Counted from the first letter of the stretch, positions 44,214-54,109 are shown. The stretch is 64,000 bases of DNA from Flavobacterium xueshanense (GCF_900112975.1 NZ_FONQ01000006.1:106704-170703), one strand, 5' to 3'. A program made the numbers and translations. The notes: generated from the letters alone by a model not told the origin.

Positions 44214-45986
44214 ATGGAAATATACAAAGCAAAAAAGATACGCTTTTCAACAGCATTGACTGCAATCAATAAAAAGTACAATAGTATAAGTATTTTAAGA
44301 CTTCTTTCTATTGTACTTTTTTTGGTTTCTATTTATTACTACATCAAAAAAAGCGAAATTATTTTCATAATTGCCGCCATTTTTCTTTTTGGACTATTCG
44401 TAGTATTGATGCGCATTCATTCTAAATTAGTTTTCGAAAAACATGTCAATCAAGCCTTACTTGATATTAATGAAAATGAAATTTCCTATCTGGAGAGAAA
44501 TAAAATCCCTTTTGAAAACGGACAGGAATTCAATGATTTTCACCATCCGTATGCCTATGATTTAGATATTTTTGGCGAGCATTCTTTGTTCCAAAACTTG
44601 AATAGAACCGCTACTTTTATTGGAAAAAAAACATTCGCAAACCAGCTTTTATCAATTTTGCCCAATGAAGAGATTCTTAGAAATCATCAAGCAGTAAAAG
44701 AATTATCCGCAAAATTAGATTGGCGTCAGGAGTTTTTGGCTTTCGCCAAAATAAGTAATGACAGTCAATCGAATTATGAGACTTTGCTCAAGTGGAGTAC
44801 ATTCAATAGCACACCTTTGTCTAAACTGAGTATTTTTATTTCGTATTTTACGCCACTTCTTTTTCTGGGAGTTTTGATTGCCTATTTAGTGACTTCCAAT
44901 ACCACTTTCGCTTCTGTATTGTCGTATTTATTTGTTATTAATTTAATGATTTTAGGACGGTTTATCAAGCGTATCCAGGCCGAAATTGCTAATTCTACTA
45001 ACATTGATAAAACCATTCATCAATATAGTTTGTTGCTGCAAAAAATTGAAAATGAATCTTTTCAGTCGGAAAAGTTAATCGATTTGCAACAAAAACTGAC
45101 ATTTAAAAAAGAAAATGCCAGCGTTCATTTAAAACAGTTAGCGGCTTTATTTTCAAAAATGGACAGCATCAGTAATTTCGTTACCGCTATTGTATTCAAT
45201 GGAACGTTTCTTTTTAATCTACATGTTTTAAAATCATTAATTCAATGGAAAAACGATCATGCGGATGCCATAGAAGATTGGATGAAAGTTGTTGGTGAAT
45301 TCGAAATGTTGAATAGCTTGGCTAATTTATCGTATAATAATCCGGAGTTTGTTTATCCAACATTGAACACGAATTTCGAAATTGATTTTCAGGATTTAAG
45401 TCATCCTTTATTGAATAAAAAAACCAGAATAGGAAATGATGTGCGTTTTCATCCCGAGTCGTTTATGATCTTAACGGGTTCTAATATGTCCGGGAAAAGT
45501 ACTTTTTTAAGAAGTTTAGGAATCAATATGGTATTATCAGGAATGGGTTCGCCGGTTTGTGCTAGCCAAGCTAATGTACATTCGTTGCCCGTTTTAGTTT
45601 CCATGCGATTGTCTGATTCGTTGTCTGATAGCGAATCGTACTTCTTTGCGGAGATTAAACGCTTAAAGCAAATTATGGACGAACTCGAAAACAGACCCGC
45701 ATTTGTATTATTAGACGAAATATTACGCGGAACCAATTCAGATGATAAACGCAACGGAACAATTGAAGTGGTGAAAAAGATAATTGGTAAAAAAGCCGTT
45801 GGAGCCATAGCTACGCACGATATTGAAGTTTGCTTTACCACGAATGATTATCAAAACATATTAACCAACAAATGTTTTGAAGTGGAGATTATCAATGATG
45901 AACTCCATTTTGATTATAAACTTCGGGACGGAATTTGTAAAAATAGAAGCGCTACATTTCTGATGAAAAAAATGGGCGTGATTTAG
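44214..45986 (+). CDS. Membrane-anchored MutS-family ATPase
   Basis: A 590-residue protein combining N-terminal transmembrane helices (about 27-45 and 50-66, and another pair near 205-245) with a C-terminal MutS-type ABC ATPase. The Walker A is LTGSNMSGKST and the later motifs RLSDSLSDSESYFFAEIKRLK, LLDEILRGTNSDDK and IATHDIEV are well kept. The mismatch-recognition domain of true MutS is absent. Such membrane MutS-like proteins are common in Bacteroidetes, and their function is unknown; classical mismatch repair is unlikely. Confidence 0.88.
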   Translation: MEIYKAKKIRFSTALTAINKKYNSISILRLLSIVLFLVSIYYYIKKSEIIFIIAAIFLFGLFVVLMRIHSKLVFEKHVNQALLDINENEISYLERNKIPFENGQEFNDFHHPYAYDLDIFGEHSLFQNLNRTATFIGKKTFANQLLSILPNEEILRNHQAVKELSAKLDWRQEFLAFAKISNDSQSNYETLLKWSTFNSTPLSKLSIFISYFTPLLFLGVLIAYLVTSNTTFASVLSYLFVINLMILGRFIKRIQAEIANSTNIDKTIHQYSLLLQKIENESFQSEKLIDLQQKLTFKKENASVHLKQLAALFSKMDSISNFVTAIVFNGTFLFNLHVLKSLIQWKNDHADAIEDWMKVVGEFEMLNSLANLSYNNPEFVYPTLNTNFEIDFQDLSHPLLNKKTRIGNDVRFHPESFMILTGSNMSGKSTFLRSLGINMVLSGMGSPVCASQANVHSLPVLVSMRLSDSLSDSESYFFAEIKRLKQIMDELENRPAFVLLDEILRGTNSDDKRNGTIEVVKKIIGKKAVGAIATHDIEVCFTTNDYQNILTNKCFEVEIINDELHFDYKLRDGICKNRSATFLMKKMGVI

Positions 45987-46075
45987 AAATCCATTTTTAT
46001 AAAAAAAATCTTAAAAAAAATAAAATGAATTAATTTAAATTACTACTTTCATAATTCAAAAGAAAGATAAAATTT

Positions 46076-46966
46076 ATGAAAGAAAATATATTTGTATTTT
46101 TGTTATTTGCCTTCACGTCGGCAATTTTTTCTCAGCACAATCAATTGAATTTGCATAGTAAAGTTATTTACATGGAATACAAAAATTATAAATCATTGAA
46201 AAAAAGTGGTAATAAAGTTATAGATTCAATTGGTTTTAATATTGTCAAGAATGATACTTTAATAATTATTAATGGATATGATGAGAAAGGAATAAAAGTT
46301 CTGTATGAAGAAAAAGATTCTATATTTTTAGAACGCTATAAACGATTAGTTTTCAATAAAAAATATCAAAAAAAAGAAGAGAGATTAAAACCAAGAATGA
46401 AAATTTGGAAAGATGAAGTGAAAATTTATTTTGACAAATCCGTTAGCCATCATAATAGTAAAAAGCTTAGCGAATTTATTAATTATCTTGATAAAGAAAT
46501 TGATTCATTAAAAATTACTGTCGTAAAAGATAAAGATAATTCAAACTATTTTATTTATTCCATAGACGGTACGAATGATATAAATTTAGATATAAGAATA
46601 CAAGGGAATGACGGTTATTATCTTTTATGGAATAACAAACAAAATATTTATAGTTGCTCACTAAAAATTAACGCGAAAAAAAATCTAAATGAAGAACAGG
46701 TATTAACTAATTTGAAGGTTAATTTTATAAGATCGTTGGGGTATTTTTATCAAGAACTTGATTATTCAGATTGCAATAGTTATTTTTCAATTTGTAAATC
46801 AGATAAAAAAGAATTCGGAAAGAAAGATCTTGAAATTTTAAAATATCATTATTCTTATGGAATTTGTAAAGGAACTAATTTAGAAACATTTGAAAAAAAT
46901 CATAAAGATGCGAAAGAATCAATAAAAAAAGGAAATACAAAGTTTTATTTTATTCATAGTGAATAA
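46076..46966 (+). CDS. Secreted protein of unknown function
   Basis: A 296-residue protein with a signal peptide (about 1-19, ending IFSQ) and a lysine- and asparagine-rich mature part. The C-terminal half (VLTNLKVNFIRSLGYFYQELDYSDCNSYFSI, then KKDLEILKYHYSYGICKGT) recalls the DUF2927 family of putative secreted proteases, but the match is weak. It is more A/T-rich than neighbouring genes. It ends at a bidirectional terminator shared with dnaN. Confidence 0.65.
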   Translation: MKENIFVFLLFAFTSAIFSQHNQLNLHSKVIYMEYKNYKSLKKSGNKVIDSIGFNIVKNDTLIIINGYDEKGIKVLYEEKDSIFLERYKRLVFNKKYQKKEERLKPRMKIWKDEVKIYFDKSVSHHNSKKLSEFINYLDKEIDSLKITVVKDKDNSNYFIYSIDGTNDINLDIRIQGNDGYYLLWNNKQNIYSCSLKINAKKNLNEEQVLTNLKVNFIRSLGYFYQELDYSDCNSYFSICKSDKKEFGKKDLEILKYHYSYGICKGTNLETFEKNHKDAKESIKKGNTKFYFIHSE

Positions 46967-46975
46967 GCAAAAAAA

Positions 46976-47007
46976 AACCATCTCGTAATTAAACGAGACG
47001 GTTTTTT
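46976..47007. terminator. Bidirectional terminator between the secreted protein gene and dnaN
   Basis: AACCATCTCGT and ACGAGACGGTT pair with one mismatch, flanked by an A run on the left and a T run on the right, serving the convergent genes. Confidence 0.85.
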
Positions 47008-47050
47008 AAATATAAAAATGGTTTGGTTAATAGCGTATTTTTAAATTGAA

Positions 47051-48169
47051 TTAACTGTTCAACATTACTGGCATTACAAGCATCGTTACCGTTTCACCTT
47101 CTTCTAATCCGTCTACAGGAGTTAGAATTCCGGCTCTGTTTGGCAATGACATTTCAAGCATAATCATATCCGATTGCAAGTTAGTCAACATTTCAGTTAA
47201 GAAACGAGAATTATACCCTATTTGCATATCATCACCTTGATAATCACAAGTCAATCTTTCCTCCGCTTTATTGGAGTAGTCAATATCTTCAGCAGAAACA
47301 TTCAATTCAGCACCAGCGATTTTCAAACGAATCTGGTGTGTAGTTTTGTTCGAAAAGATGGCAACACGACGTACAGAACTCAAAAATTGAGAACGGTCAA
47401 TCATTAATTTATTTGGATTTTCTTTTGGAATTACTGCTTCGTAATTTGGATATTTTCCATCAATCAAACGACACATTAAAACATAATTGTCAAAAGAAAA
47501 AGTAGCATTCGAATCGTTGTATTCAATTTTTACTTCAGCATCTGAAGTACCAAGAATATTTTTTAAAATAGTCAAAGGTTTCTTTGGCATAATGAAATCA
47601 GCCACTTGAGAGGCGGTTACATCGGTACGTGCATATTTTACTAATTTGTGCGCATCAGTGGCAACAAAAGTCAATCCTTGTGGCGAAAACTGGAAGAATA
47701 CACCAGACATTACCGGACGCAAATCATCGTTTCCTGCAGCAAAAATAGTTTTGCTTATAGCAGTTGCCAAAACATCAGAAGGAACAAGCGTCACAGATGG
47801 ATCGTCTAAATTTACTGATTTTGGAAATTCGTCTCCAGGAGCATAAGCCAAAGCATATTTTCCAGAATTAGAACTGATTTCTATCGTACTGTTTTCTTCA
47901 ACTGTAAAAGTTAGCGGTTGTTCAGGGAACGTTTTAAGGATTTCCAAAAGTAATTTTGCAGGAACAGCAACGCTTCCTTTACTTTCTGAATCAATTCCTA
48001 AAGTAGCAGACATGGTTGTCTCTAAATCAGACGCAGAAACCGTTAGCACATTATGGTCTAAATCAAATAAAAAGTTATCTAAAATAGGCAAAGTATTATT
48101 GCTGTTGATAACGTTACCTAAAACCTGTAATTGCTTCAATAAGTACGAACTCGATACTATAAATTTCAT
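47051..48169 (-). CDS. dnaN: DNA polymerase III beta sliding clamp
   Basis: A 372-residue clamp subunit with the expected three-domain layout: MKFIVSSSYLLKQLQVLGNVI at the start, VSASDLETTMSATL, FVATDAHKLVKYA, SVRRVAIFSNKT, and the C-terminal VMPVMLN hydrophobic-cleft end. It forms the ring that tethers the replicative polymerase to DNA. It lies downstream of gldG on the same strand, an arrangement familiar from flavobacteria, and is not next to dnaA here. Confidence 0.97.
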   Translation of the reverse strand: MKFIVSSSYLLKQLQVLGNVINSNNTLPILDNFLFDLDHNVLTVSASDLETTMSATLGIDSESKGSVAVPAKLLLEILKTFPEQPLTFTVEENSTIEISSNSGKYALAYAPGDEFPKSVNLDDPSVTLVPSDVLATAISKTIFAAGNDDLRPVMSGVFFQFSPQGLTFVATDAHKLVKYARTDVTASQVADFIMPKKPLTILKNILGTSDAEVKIEYNDSNATFSFDNYVLMCRLIDGKYPNYEAVIPKENPNKLMIDRSQFLSSVRRVAIFSNKTTHQIRLKIAGAELNVSAEDIDYSNKAEERLTCDYQGDDMQIGYNSRFLTEMLTNLQSDMIMLEMSLPNRAGILTPVDGLEEGETVTMLVMPVMLNS

Positions 48170-48272
48170 CTGTTTTGTTTTATTTTTTAAGGTATTTCTG
48201 TAAATCCGAAATACGTTAGATTTTACAAATATATCGTAAACTATTCTAGTTTCGAAACTTTTTTATTAACAT

Positions 48273-49958
48273 CTATTTGCTGTATTTTCTTTTTCGAAGG
48301 AAAGTAAATACTACACCAAAAAGCACCAAAATAAGAATTGGAAGCCCGATAGTTAAGATTTGTGTTCGGGTGTAGTTTTCATAAACTTTTTCTTTATCCA
48401 ACAAAGGTAAATCAAGATCTTTGCTTCGAATGTTAATAAGTCCGGTATCATCCAATAGATAATTGACACAATTTATTAGGAAATCTTTATTATCATATAA
48501 ATTTCCAGACCTTTGATCGTAACCTAATTCTACCGGTTGAAAGTTTTTATCCAATTGGTTTTTTATCAAATCCCCATCTGATATCACAATCATCTTATTC
48601 TTTTGTCCTGTGGCTTGAAATGTTTTTTGTTCAAATGGCAACACTCGATTCTCAAACATCGAGCGAAACGAACCTTCCAATAAAACCGAAAGTGGAATTT
48701 TTCCTTTGTTTAAATAATCATTTGGCGAAGTTTCCTCGGCAACGATGTTAAGATTTATCTCTGTTGGAGTTCCTATTTTCTTCGAATATTGTGACGATTC
48801 CAACAGAATAGTTTTCTTTATTCCGTTTTTCAAAGTATCGATTGGATTCGCAAAATCATATTTGATCCCACCTAAATTTTTCACAATCGGATGCAAACTG
48901 TTTGGATACACTTGTGGAGCAAACTTCCAATTAAATTCCTGAAATTGAGTCGCACTTCCTTGTTCTCCGGTGGCCAGTTTTATGGGACTTCCTTGTTCGT
49001 CTTTTACTAAATCAGGGTTGATACGGATTCCGTATTTAAAGAACATATCATTCAAATTCAAATCTTTTGGATAAGCCAAAGTTGCTCCGGATGAATCGTA
49101 TAAACTGTCCATTTCTGCCGTAACTTGATCAATCAGCCACACAGTTTTTCCACCGTTAATAATAAATTGATCTAAAACCTGTTTCTCCTCGTCTGTAAAA
49201 GTTTCAGTGGGTTTTGCAATAATGGCCAAGTCATATTTTTCTAAAGCTTCTAAACTTCCAACAGGATTTTTGGCAACCGAATCTAAAGTAAAAGGGCCGA
49301 TATGATAGCTTTCGCGTACTTGTAACAGAAATTTAGCCATCAAGATATCTTGCAATTCACCATTTCCTTTGAGAACAGCGATTTTCTTTTGTTTTGCTTT
49401 GGTAATTTTATTCAACGCTTCGGCGATTGAATATTCCAGATGCTGAACAGATCCAATAACTTTCTGGGTAGTTGTCGCGCCCATAATGTTTTTCAACAAG
49501 GGGATATTAACTTCCTTATTGTCATAAACGGCAATTGCCCATGGAAAAACCATCGCTTGAGACTGCTTTCCTTTATCGTCAACGGTTATGTTTATTGGCG
49601 TAAGCCCTTTTCGATACAACTCTTTAATATTATCCATGCTGGTGTCTTTGTTCTCCAATGGATCAACGAATTCAAAAATAATATTACTATTGTATGCTTG
49701 AAATTCTTCCAGCATTTGTTTCGTTTCTTGTTGTAACCGTTTAAATTCAGCCGGTAAATCGCCTTGCAGATATACTTTTATAGACAACGGATTTTGGACT
49801 TGCTTTACGATATTCAAAGAAGCAGAGGAAAGAGTGTATCTATTATCTTTTGTTAAATCAAAACGATGGAAAAAGGAATTTCCTATTACATTTACTAGCA
49901 ATACAATCGCAAGGATAATCAATACTGCTTTGAGGTTATTTTTCTGTAAAGTTGTCAT
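48273..49958 (-). CDS. gldG: Gliding motility ABC transporter component GldG
   Basis: A 561-residue membrane-associated protein with one N-terminal helix (about 10-30), a large periplasmic part (RFDLTKDNRYTLSSASLNIV, IVISDGDLIKNQL) and a C-terminal helix before a basic tail (RKRKYSK). It belongs to the GldG family of ABC-type transport proteins needed for gliding in Flavobacterium. The start overlaps the last base of gldF, so the two are translationally coupled. The ATPase gldA is not in the window, as in F. johnsoniae. Confidence 0.95.
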   Translation of the reverse strand: MTTLQKNNLKAVLIILAIVLLVNVIGNSFFHRFDLTKDNRYTLSSASLNIVKQVQNPLSIKVYLQGDLPAEFKRLQQETKQMLEEFQAYNSNIIFEFVDPLENKDTSMDNIKELYRKGLTPINITVDDKGKQSQAMVFPWAIAVYDNKEVNIPLLKNIMGATTTQKVIGSVQHLEYSIAEALNKITKAKQKKIAVLKGNGELQDILMAKFLLQVRESYHIGPFTLDSVAKNPVGSLEALEKYDLAIIAKPTETFTDEEKQVLDQFIINGGKTVWLIDQVTAEMDSLYDSSGATLAYPKDLNLNDMFFKYGIRINPDLVKDEQGSPIKLATGEQGSATQFQEFNWKFAPQVYPNSLHPIVKNLGGIKYDFANPIDTLKNGIKKTILLESSQYSKKIGTPTEINLNIVAEETSPNDYLNKGKIPLSVLLEGSFRSMFENRVLPFEQKTFQATGQKNKMIVISDGDLIKNQLDKNFQPVELGYDQRSGNLYDNKDFLINCVNYLLDDTGLINIRSKDLDLPLLDKEKVYENYTRTQILTIGLPILILVLFGVVFTFLRKRKYSK

Positions 49959-50683
49959 TACGATTTGAAAGATTTTAGATTATAAACAGTAAATGAAAGA
50001 AAGACAACGGTTATGCTTGTAAAATAAAGAATATCTCTGGTATCTAATACGCCTCGGCTCATGCTTTTAAAATGATCTTGCATACCTAATGATGCAATTA
50101 TGGAAGATACATTTGGAACAGCAGCAGCCAAACCTTCAAATCCAAAATAGAAGAAGAAACATAAAAATACTGCGATAATGAAAGCCACAATTTGATTATC
50201 AGATAATGTTGAAGTGAATATCCCAATGGCTGAATAAGCAGCAATCAGAAATAATAATCCAAAATAAGAACCAATCGTGCTTCCCATATCGATATTCCCT
50301 TCCGGCATTCCTAAGCTGGAAATAACTTCTACATAAATGAATGTTGGGATTATCGTCATTACGACTAAAAGCAAAGCACCAAGAAATTTTCCGTTTACAA
50401 TTTGCCAAATACTCAAGGGTTTGGTCAGCAATAATTCTAATGTCCCTTGTTTTTTCTCATCCGAAAAACTGCGCATGGTTACCGCTGGAATCAAGAATAT
50501 TAAAATCCAAGGCGCTAAGGTGAAAAATGGAGTCAAATCAGCAAAACCGGTATTCAAAATATTATAATCGCCTTCGAAAACCCAAAGAAACAATCCATTA
50601 ATAATTAGAAAAATGGCAATAACTAAGTAGCCGATGGGCGAACCGAAAAAGGATTTTATTTCACGTAACACTATTGATTTCAT
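49958..50683 (-). CDS. gldF: Gliding motility ABC transporter permease GldF
   Basis: A 241-residue ABC-2-type permease with six transmembrane helices (about 20-40, 50-70, 100-120, 135-160, 168-190 and 220-238). The SDEKKQGTLELLLTKPLS motif after the second helix is typical of the family. With GldG and the ATPase GldA it forms the transporter required for gliding and surface adhesin secretion. Its stop overlaps the gldG start by one base. Confidence 0.95.
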   Translation of the reverse strand: MKSIVLREIKSFFGSPIGYLVIAIFLIINGLFLWVFEGDYNILNTGFADLTPFFTLAPWILIFLIPAVTMRSFSDEKKQGTLELLLTKPLSIWQIVNGKFLGALLLVVMTIIPTFIYVEVISSLGMPEGNIDMGSTIGSYFGLLFLIAAYSAIGIFTSTLSDNQIVAFIIAVFLCFFFYFGFEGLAAAVPNVSSIIASLGMQDHFKSMSRGVLDTRDILYFTSITVVFLSFTVYNLKSFKS

Positions 50684-50702
50684 GTTTTATTTTTTGTTTA
50701 AA

Positions 50703-50757
50703 GTTTAAAGTTTTTTTAGTTTAACGTTGCTCAACTTTAAACTAAAAAACTTTAAAC
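50703..50757. repeat. Long A/T-rich hairpin upstream of gldF
   Basis: GTTTAAAGTTTTTTTAGTTT (50703-50722) pairs with AAACTAAAAAACTTTAAAC (50739-50757), with one base of difference. It overlaps the end of the downstream monooxygenase gene and may terminate it before gldF. Confidence 0.55.
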
Positions 50758-51048
50758 TAAAGTAACTAATTTATCCACGCTCCAAGCTTCTGGTTTATCG
50801 TTGAATAATTTCTTGGTGAATGTCCAAACATCGTAAAAAAGTTCAGAATTCCTGTAATTTTCTAAATCAGCTTCTGTTTCCCAATAACTATAGGTAAAGA
50901 AAATTCTTTTGTTGTTTTTGTCCTGATACAATTCTAAGAAACGATTTCCGGGTGCATTTCGTATTTTATCTTTCATTAACTCAAAGTTTTCTAAAAATGC
51001 AGGAATATGTTCCTCATGAAAACTCAATTTTACTATTCGTACAAACAT
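50752..51048 (-). CDS. Antibiotic-biosynthesis-monooxygenase-type (ABM) protein
   Basis: A 98-residue protein of the dimeric alpha/beta-barrel ABM (YgiN-like) family: MFVRIVKLSFHEEHIPAFLENF, then GNRFLELYQDKNNKRIFFTYSYWETEADLENYRNSELF. Members act as quinol or haem oxygenase-like enzymes or small sensors; the reaction here is unknown. It lies between an unknown gene and the gldF-gldG operon on the same strand. Confidence 0.85.
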   Translation of the reverse strand: MFVRIVKLSFHEEHIPAFLENFELMKDKIRNAPGNRFLELYQDKNNKRIFFTYSYWETEADLENYRNSELFYDVWTFTKKLFNDKPEAWSVDKLVTLV

Positions 51049-51097
51049 TTTGGATTTATGATTTAAGATTAACGATTTATGATTTCAGATTTTGCAA

Positions 51098-51601
51098 TTA
51101 GTTAAGAACAAATTTGGCATTTTCTCTAAAGTGGAACTTTCCTTGAATTTTAGATGTAATTAAATCTCCCATTGTTAAATCAATTTTGTTTGATTTATGT
51201 TCTTTTATAAAGAAATTGAATTTATCAATTTTATATGAATATTTATTTGATAAAAAATTGAAAAGATAAGAAATAATACCTTTAGTAATGAATAAAGGAA
51301 GCAATAAAACAGATAAAATAGACCAAATACTAATGGTTAATTCACACTCACTTTGAAAATGTTCATCATATTTAAAATCTGAAAAATCTATATTGTATTT
51401 TGTAATAAACTTTTCTAACATATCATAATTGTCATCTCCCCAAAGACTTAAATCATTTGCTACTTTTGATTTGTTATAAATTTTTTTTTCTCCAGATTCT
51501 TTTTGAAGAAATTGTTGCACTTCAAGATAATTTTGTTTCAAATCTTTAAAACTTATTTTTATAATTGTTTTCATATTGTCTTGCTTTAAATCTGAAATCA
51601 T
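51098..51601 (-). CDS. Membrane protein of unknown function
   Basis: A 167-residue protein with one to two hydrophobic segments near residues 88-120 (ISIWSILSVLLLPLFITKGIISYLFNFL). The N-terminal part is soluble and lysine-rich. Translation may start at the second ATG (51574, MKTIIKISF), which has a more usual N-terminus. No family was recognised. It is located between the SAM hydrolase-type gene and the ABM gene, all on the minus strand. Confidence 0.6.
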   Translation of the reverse strand: MISDLKQDNMKTIIKISFKDLKQNYLEVQQFLQKESGEKKIYNKSKVANDLSLWGDDNYDMLEKFITKYNIDFSDFKYDEHFQSECELTISIWSILSVLLLPLFITKGIISYLFNFLSNKYSYKIDKFNFFIKEHKSNKIDLTMGDLITSKIQGKFHFRENAKFVLN

Positions 51602-51636
51602 AAATCGTTAATCTTCAATCAAAAATCAAAAAAAAA

Positions 51637-52464
51637 TTATCTGAATACTATATTTATTATATCTCTGTAATTTAGCCCCAATAAACTATTAGCGGAGCCT
51701 ACTTTGGAAGGATTGCTTCTAAAAATAGCAATTTCAAGAAAACCAGCTTCGTTGAAAATGGCTAATTTTTCTCCTTCATAGGATTTGATTGGATATTTTT
51801 CAGAACTTGCAATTGCTGAATAGTTGGGCAAAATTGTTTTGATATTTTTAGTTTTCAGAACAATTTCATATGGCCTTCCTTTGGCAACTTCAATAAAATA
51901 TTTTTTAGAGATATTGGTAATTACATTCCCAAAATGATCGATGTAAATCACATTTCCTTTTAGTGAATTCCCATCTTCTGAAATTGTGGCTTGCAGATTT
52001 GTAACGTGCTTTATCGTATTGATTTCTTTACCAATGACATTCATTAATCCTCCTTTGGATAAATGACAGGCTACTTTTACAAAAACATCCAGATCAGTAG
52101 CTTCACTCGGTAAACGATCGTGTATATTGATAACTACCATTTTTTGCGGAACAATTTTTTGTGAAAGCATGCTTAAAATCCCATTATCGGCAGCAATAAA
52201 ATAATGATCGTTCCATTGCATGACAATGTGTTGATTCTCTTTATTGGATTCCATATCTACTCCTACAAGGTGAACGGTTCCTTTTGGAAAGCTCGCATAC
52301 GATGCTCCAATAATGTAACTAGCTTCTAACGTGTTAAATGGATCAATATCATGTGAAATATCAATAATTACAGCTTCGGAATACTCAGACAAAATTTTCC
52401 CTTTCAGTGCGCCCACAAAGTGATCTTTCAAACCATAATCGGTAGTTAGGGTAATTATTGACAT
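51637..52464 (-). CDS. SAM hydrolase/adenosyltransferase (DUF62 family)
   Basis: A 275-residue enzyme of the S-adenosyl-L-methionine hydroxide adenosyltransferase family, relatives of fluorinase and chlorinase. The family motifs are TDYGLKDHFVGALKG near the N-terminus, ISHDIDPFN, HLVGVDMESN, FIAADNGILS and YIDHFGNVITNI. Known members hydrolyse SAM to adenosine and methionine with water as the nucleophile. It is the first gene of the minus-strand run leading to gldFG. Confidence 0.92.
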   Translation of the reverse strand: MSIITLTTDYGLKDHFVGALKGKILSEYSEAVIIDISHDIDPFNTLEASYIIGASYASFPKGTVHLVGVDMESNKENQHIVMQWNDHYFIAADNGILSMLSQKIVPQKMVVINIHDRLPSEATDLDVFVKVACHLSKGGLMNVIGKEINTIKHVTNLQATISEDGNSLKGNVIYIDHFGNVITNISKKYFIEVAKGRPYEIVLKTKNIKTILPNYSAIASSEKYPIKSYEGEKLAIFNEAGFLEIAIFRSNPSKVGSANSLLGLNYRDIINIVFR

Positions 52465-52571
52465 AAATTTGTTTATAACTATTGGTGTTTTGTAAACCTA
52501 ATTTTCATTAAATTTGAGAAACGCAAAGCTAAAGTATTTTAAGCTTTATTTGAATAGAATTTCAAATTTGA

Positions 52572-53090
52572 ATGAAAACAAAACTTATGATCAAACCCAT
52601 TTTTTTTCTTTTGCTTTTCTTTTGTAGCTTACAAGCGTATTCTCAAAAACTAGTTTACAAGTCCAACGGCAATATTACAGATTCTGAAAACCAAAATATT
52701 TCGCCAGACCAAGTCAGGGAATTATTAAAAGACAATGAAAAATTACTGGCTGATTACAATGTTGCAAGAAAAAAGAAAACCGTTGGTAATATTTTGCTTA
52801 TTGGGGGGGCTGTACTAATAGGAACAACTGTAACCGTTGCAGTAATAGACTTTAGTGAGGAAATTCAATTAAAAAACAGCACCAAAAATTATGTTCAAGC
52901 TATATATATTGTTGGATTGGCTTCAGTTATAATTGCAATTCCTGTCAAGATTGGGTTTTCTAAAAAAATAAAAAATGTGGTTACTGAATATAACAATCAA
53001 AACAATACTGGATACAAACAATTTAATAATCAAAAACTGGACTTAATTACAAATTCTGACGGAATTGGATTGCGATTAACTTTAAATTAA
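52572..53090 (+). CDS. Secreted or membrane protein of unknown function
   Basis: A 172-residue protein with an N-terminal signal (about 1-24, ending LQAYSQ) and two further hydrophobic segments (about 75-95 and 112-130). The sequence NISPDQVRELLKDNEKLLADYNVARKKKTVGNILLIGGAVL places a helical region before the first one. The end is beta-like (NQKLDLITNSDGIGLRLTLN). No family was recognised. It is co-directional with phoH, 22 bases upstream of it. Confidence 0.65.
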   Translation: MKTKLMIKPIFFLLLFFCSLQAYSQKLVYKSNGNITDSENQNISPDQVRELLKDNEKLLADYNVARKKKTVGNILLIGGAVLIGTTVTVAVIDFSEEIQLKNSTKNYVQAIYIVGLASVIIAIPVKIGFSKKIKNVVTEYNNQNNTGYKQFNNQKLDLITNSDGIGLRLTLN

Positions 53091-53112
53091 AATAACCTAA
53101 AAACTACCTCAT

Positions 53113-54063
53113 TTGAACGAAAGAATAATCGAGCTCATAGACATCGCTCCAACAGACTTTTGGGGCGCTCAAGACACTCATCTTGAAACAATCAAAAAAT
53201 ATTATCCAAAATTAAAGATTGTCGCCCGGGGAACAACCTTAAAAGCTTTTGGTGAAAAAGAAGTTTTAGACGAGTTTGAAAAACGTTTTCAACGATTAAT
53301 GGTGCACTTTTCAAGATACAATAACATTGATAATAATGTAATCGAGCGTGTTATTCGTGGTGATGTTCAGGAAGACAAAAAATTTCAAGGACAGGATAAA
53401 ATTTTAGTACACGGCGTTGGAGGGAAAATTATTAAACCGATGACACCCAATCAACAATTGTTGGTGGATACCATGGAAAAAAATGATATGGTTTTTGCAG
53501 TAGGACCTGCCGGTACAGGAAAAACGTACACCGGAGTTGCCATGGCTGTTAAAGCGCTGAAAGAAAAGCAAGTCAAACGTATTATACTTACGCGTCCAGC
53601 GGTAGAAGCAGGGGAGAACCTAGGTTTTCTGCCAGGTGACATGAAGGAAAAATTAGATCCTTATATGCAACCTCTTTATGATGCATTACGTGATATGCTG
53701 CCTAATGAAAAACTGGAAGATTATATTTTAAAGGGAATTATTCAAATTGCTCCTCTGGCATTCATGCGTGGAAGAACGCTGGATAATGCTTTTGTAATTT
53801 TGGATGAAGCTCAAAACACTACACATTCCCAAATGAAAATGTTCTTGACGCGTATGGGGAAAAGTGCCAAATTCATGATTACAGGTGATCCTGGACAGGT
53901 CGATCTACCCCGAAGAACCATATCCGGACTCAAAGAAGCGCTATTGGTTTTGAAAGACGTTGAGGGAATTGGAATTATATATCTGGATGATAAAGACATT
54001 GTAAGACACCGATTAGTTAAAAAAGTAATTGATGCCTACAAAATGATTGAGAATAATGATTAA
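53113..54063 (+). CDS. phoH: PhoH-family ATPase
   Basis: A 316-residue PhoH/KH-domain ATPase. The N-terminal part is KH-like, followed by the ATPase core with Walker A GPAGTGKT, RPAVEAGENLGFLPGD, and Walker B FVILDEAQN with the TRMG motif. The function is linked to RNA metabolism; the exact role is uncertain. Translation appears to begin with TTG (53113, encoding MNERIIELIDIAP), which is the only reasonable start and matches the usual N-terminus of the family. It ends at a strong terminator. Confidence 0.94.
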   Translation: MNERIIELIDIAPTDFWGAQDTHLETIKKYYPKLKIVARGTTLKAFGEKEVLDEFEKRFQRLMVHFSRYNNIDNNVIERVIRGDVQEDKKFQGQDKILVHGVGGKIIKPMTPNQQLLVDTMEKNDMVFAVGPAGTGKTYTGVAMAVKALKEKQVKRIILTRPAVEAGENLGFLPGDMKEKLDPYMQPLYDALRDMLPNEKLEDYILKGIIQIAPLAFMRGRTLDNAFVILDEAQNTTHSQMKMFLTRMGKSAKFMITGDPGQVDLPRRTISGLKEALLVLKDVEGIGIIYLDDKDIVRHRLVKKVIDAYKMIENND

Positions 54064-54064
54064 A

Positions 54065-54105
54065 ACAAAAGGAGGCTTTTTTATAAAGCCTCCTTTTGTA
54101 ATTTT
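54065..54105. terminator. Strong bidirectional terminator between phoH and the Rrf2 gene
   Basis: ACAAAAGGAGGCTTT and AAAGCCTCCTTTTGT are perfect 15-base arms around a five-base loop, with T-rich runs on both sides, ending two convergent genes. Confidence 0.92.
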
Positions 54106-54109
54106 TTTA

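Noticed and set aside
44214..45986. Annotation as the mismatch repair protein MutS
   Set aside because: The mismatch-recognition domain is missing and membrane helices occupy its place.
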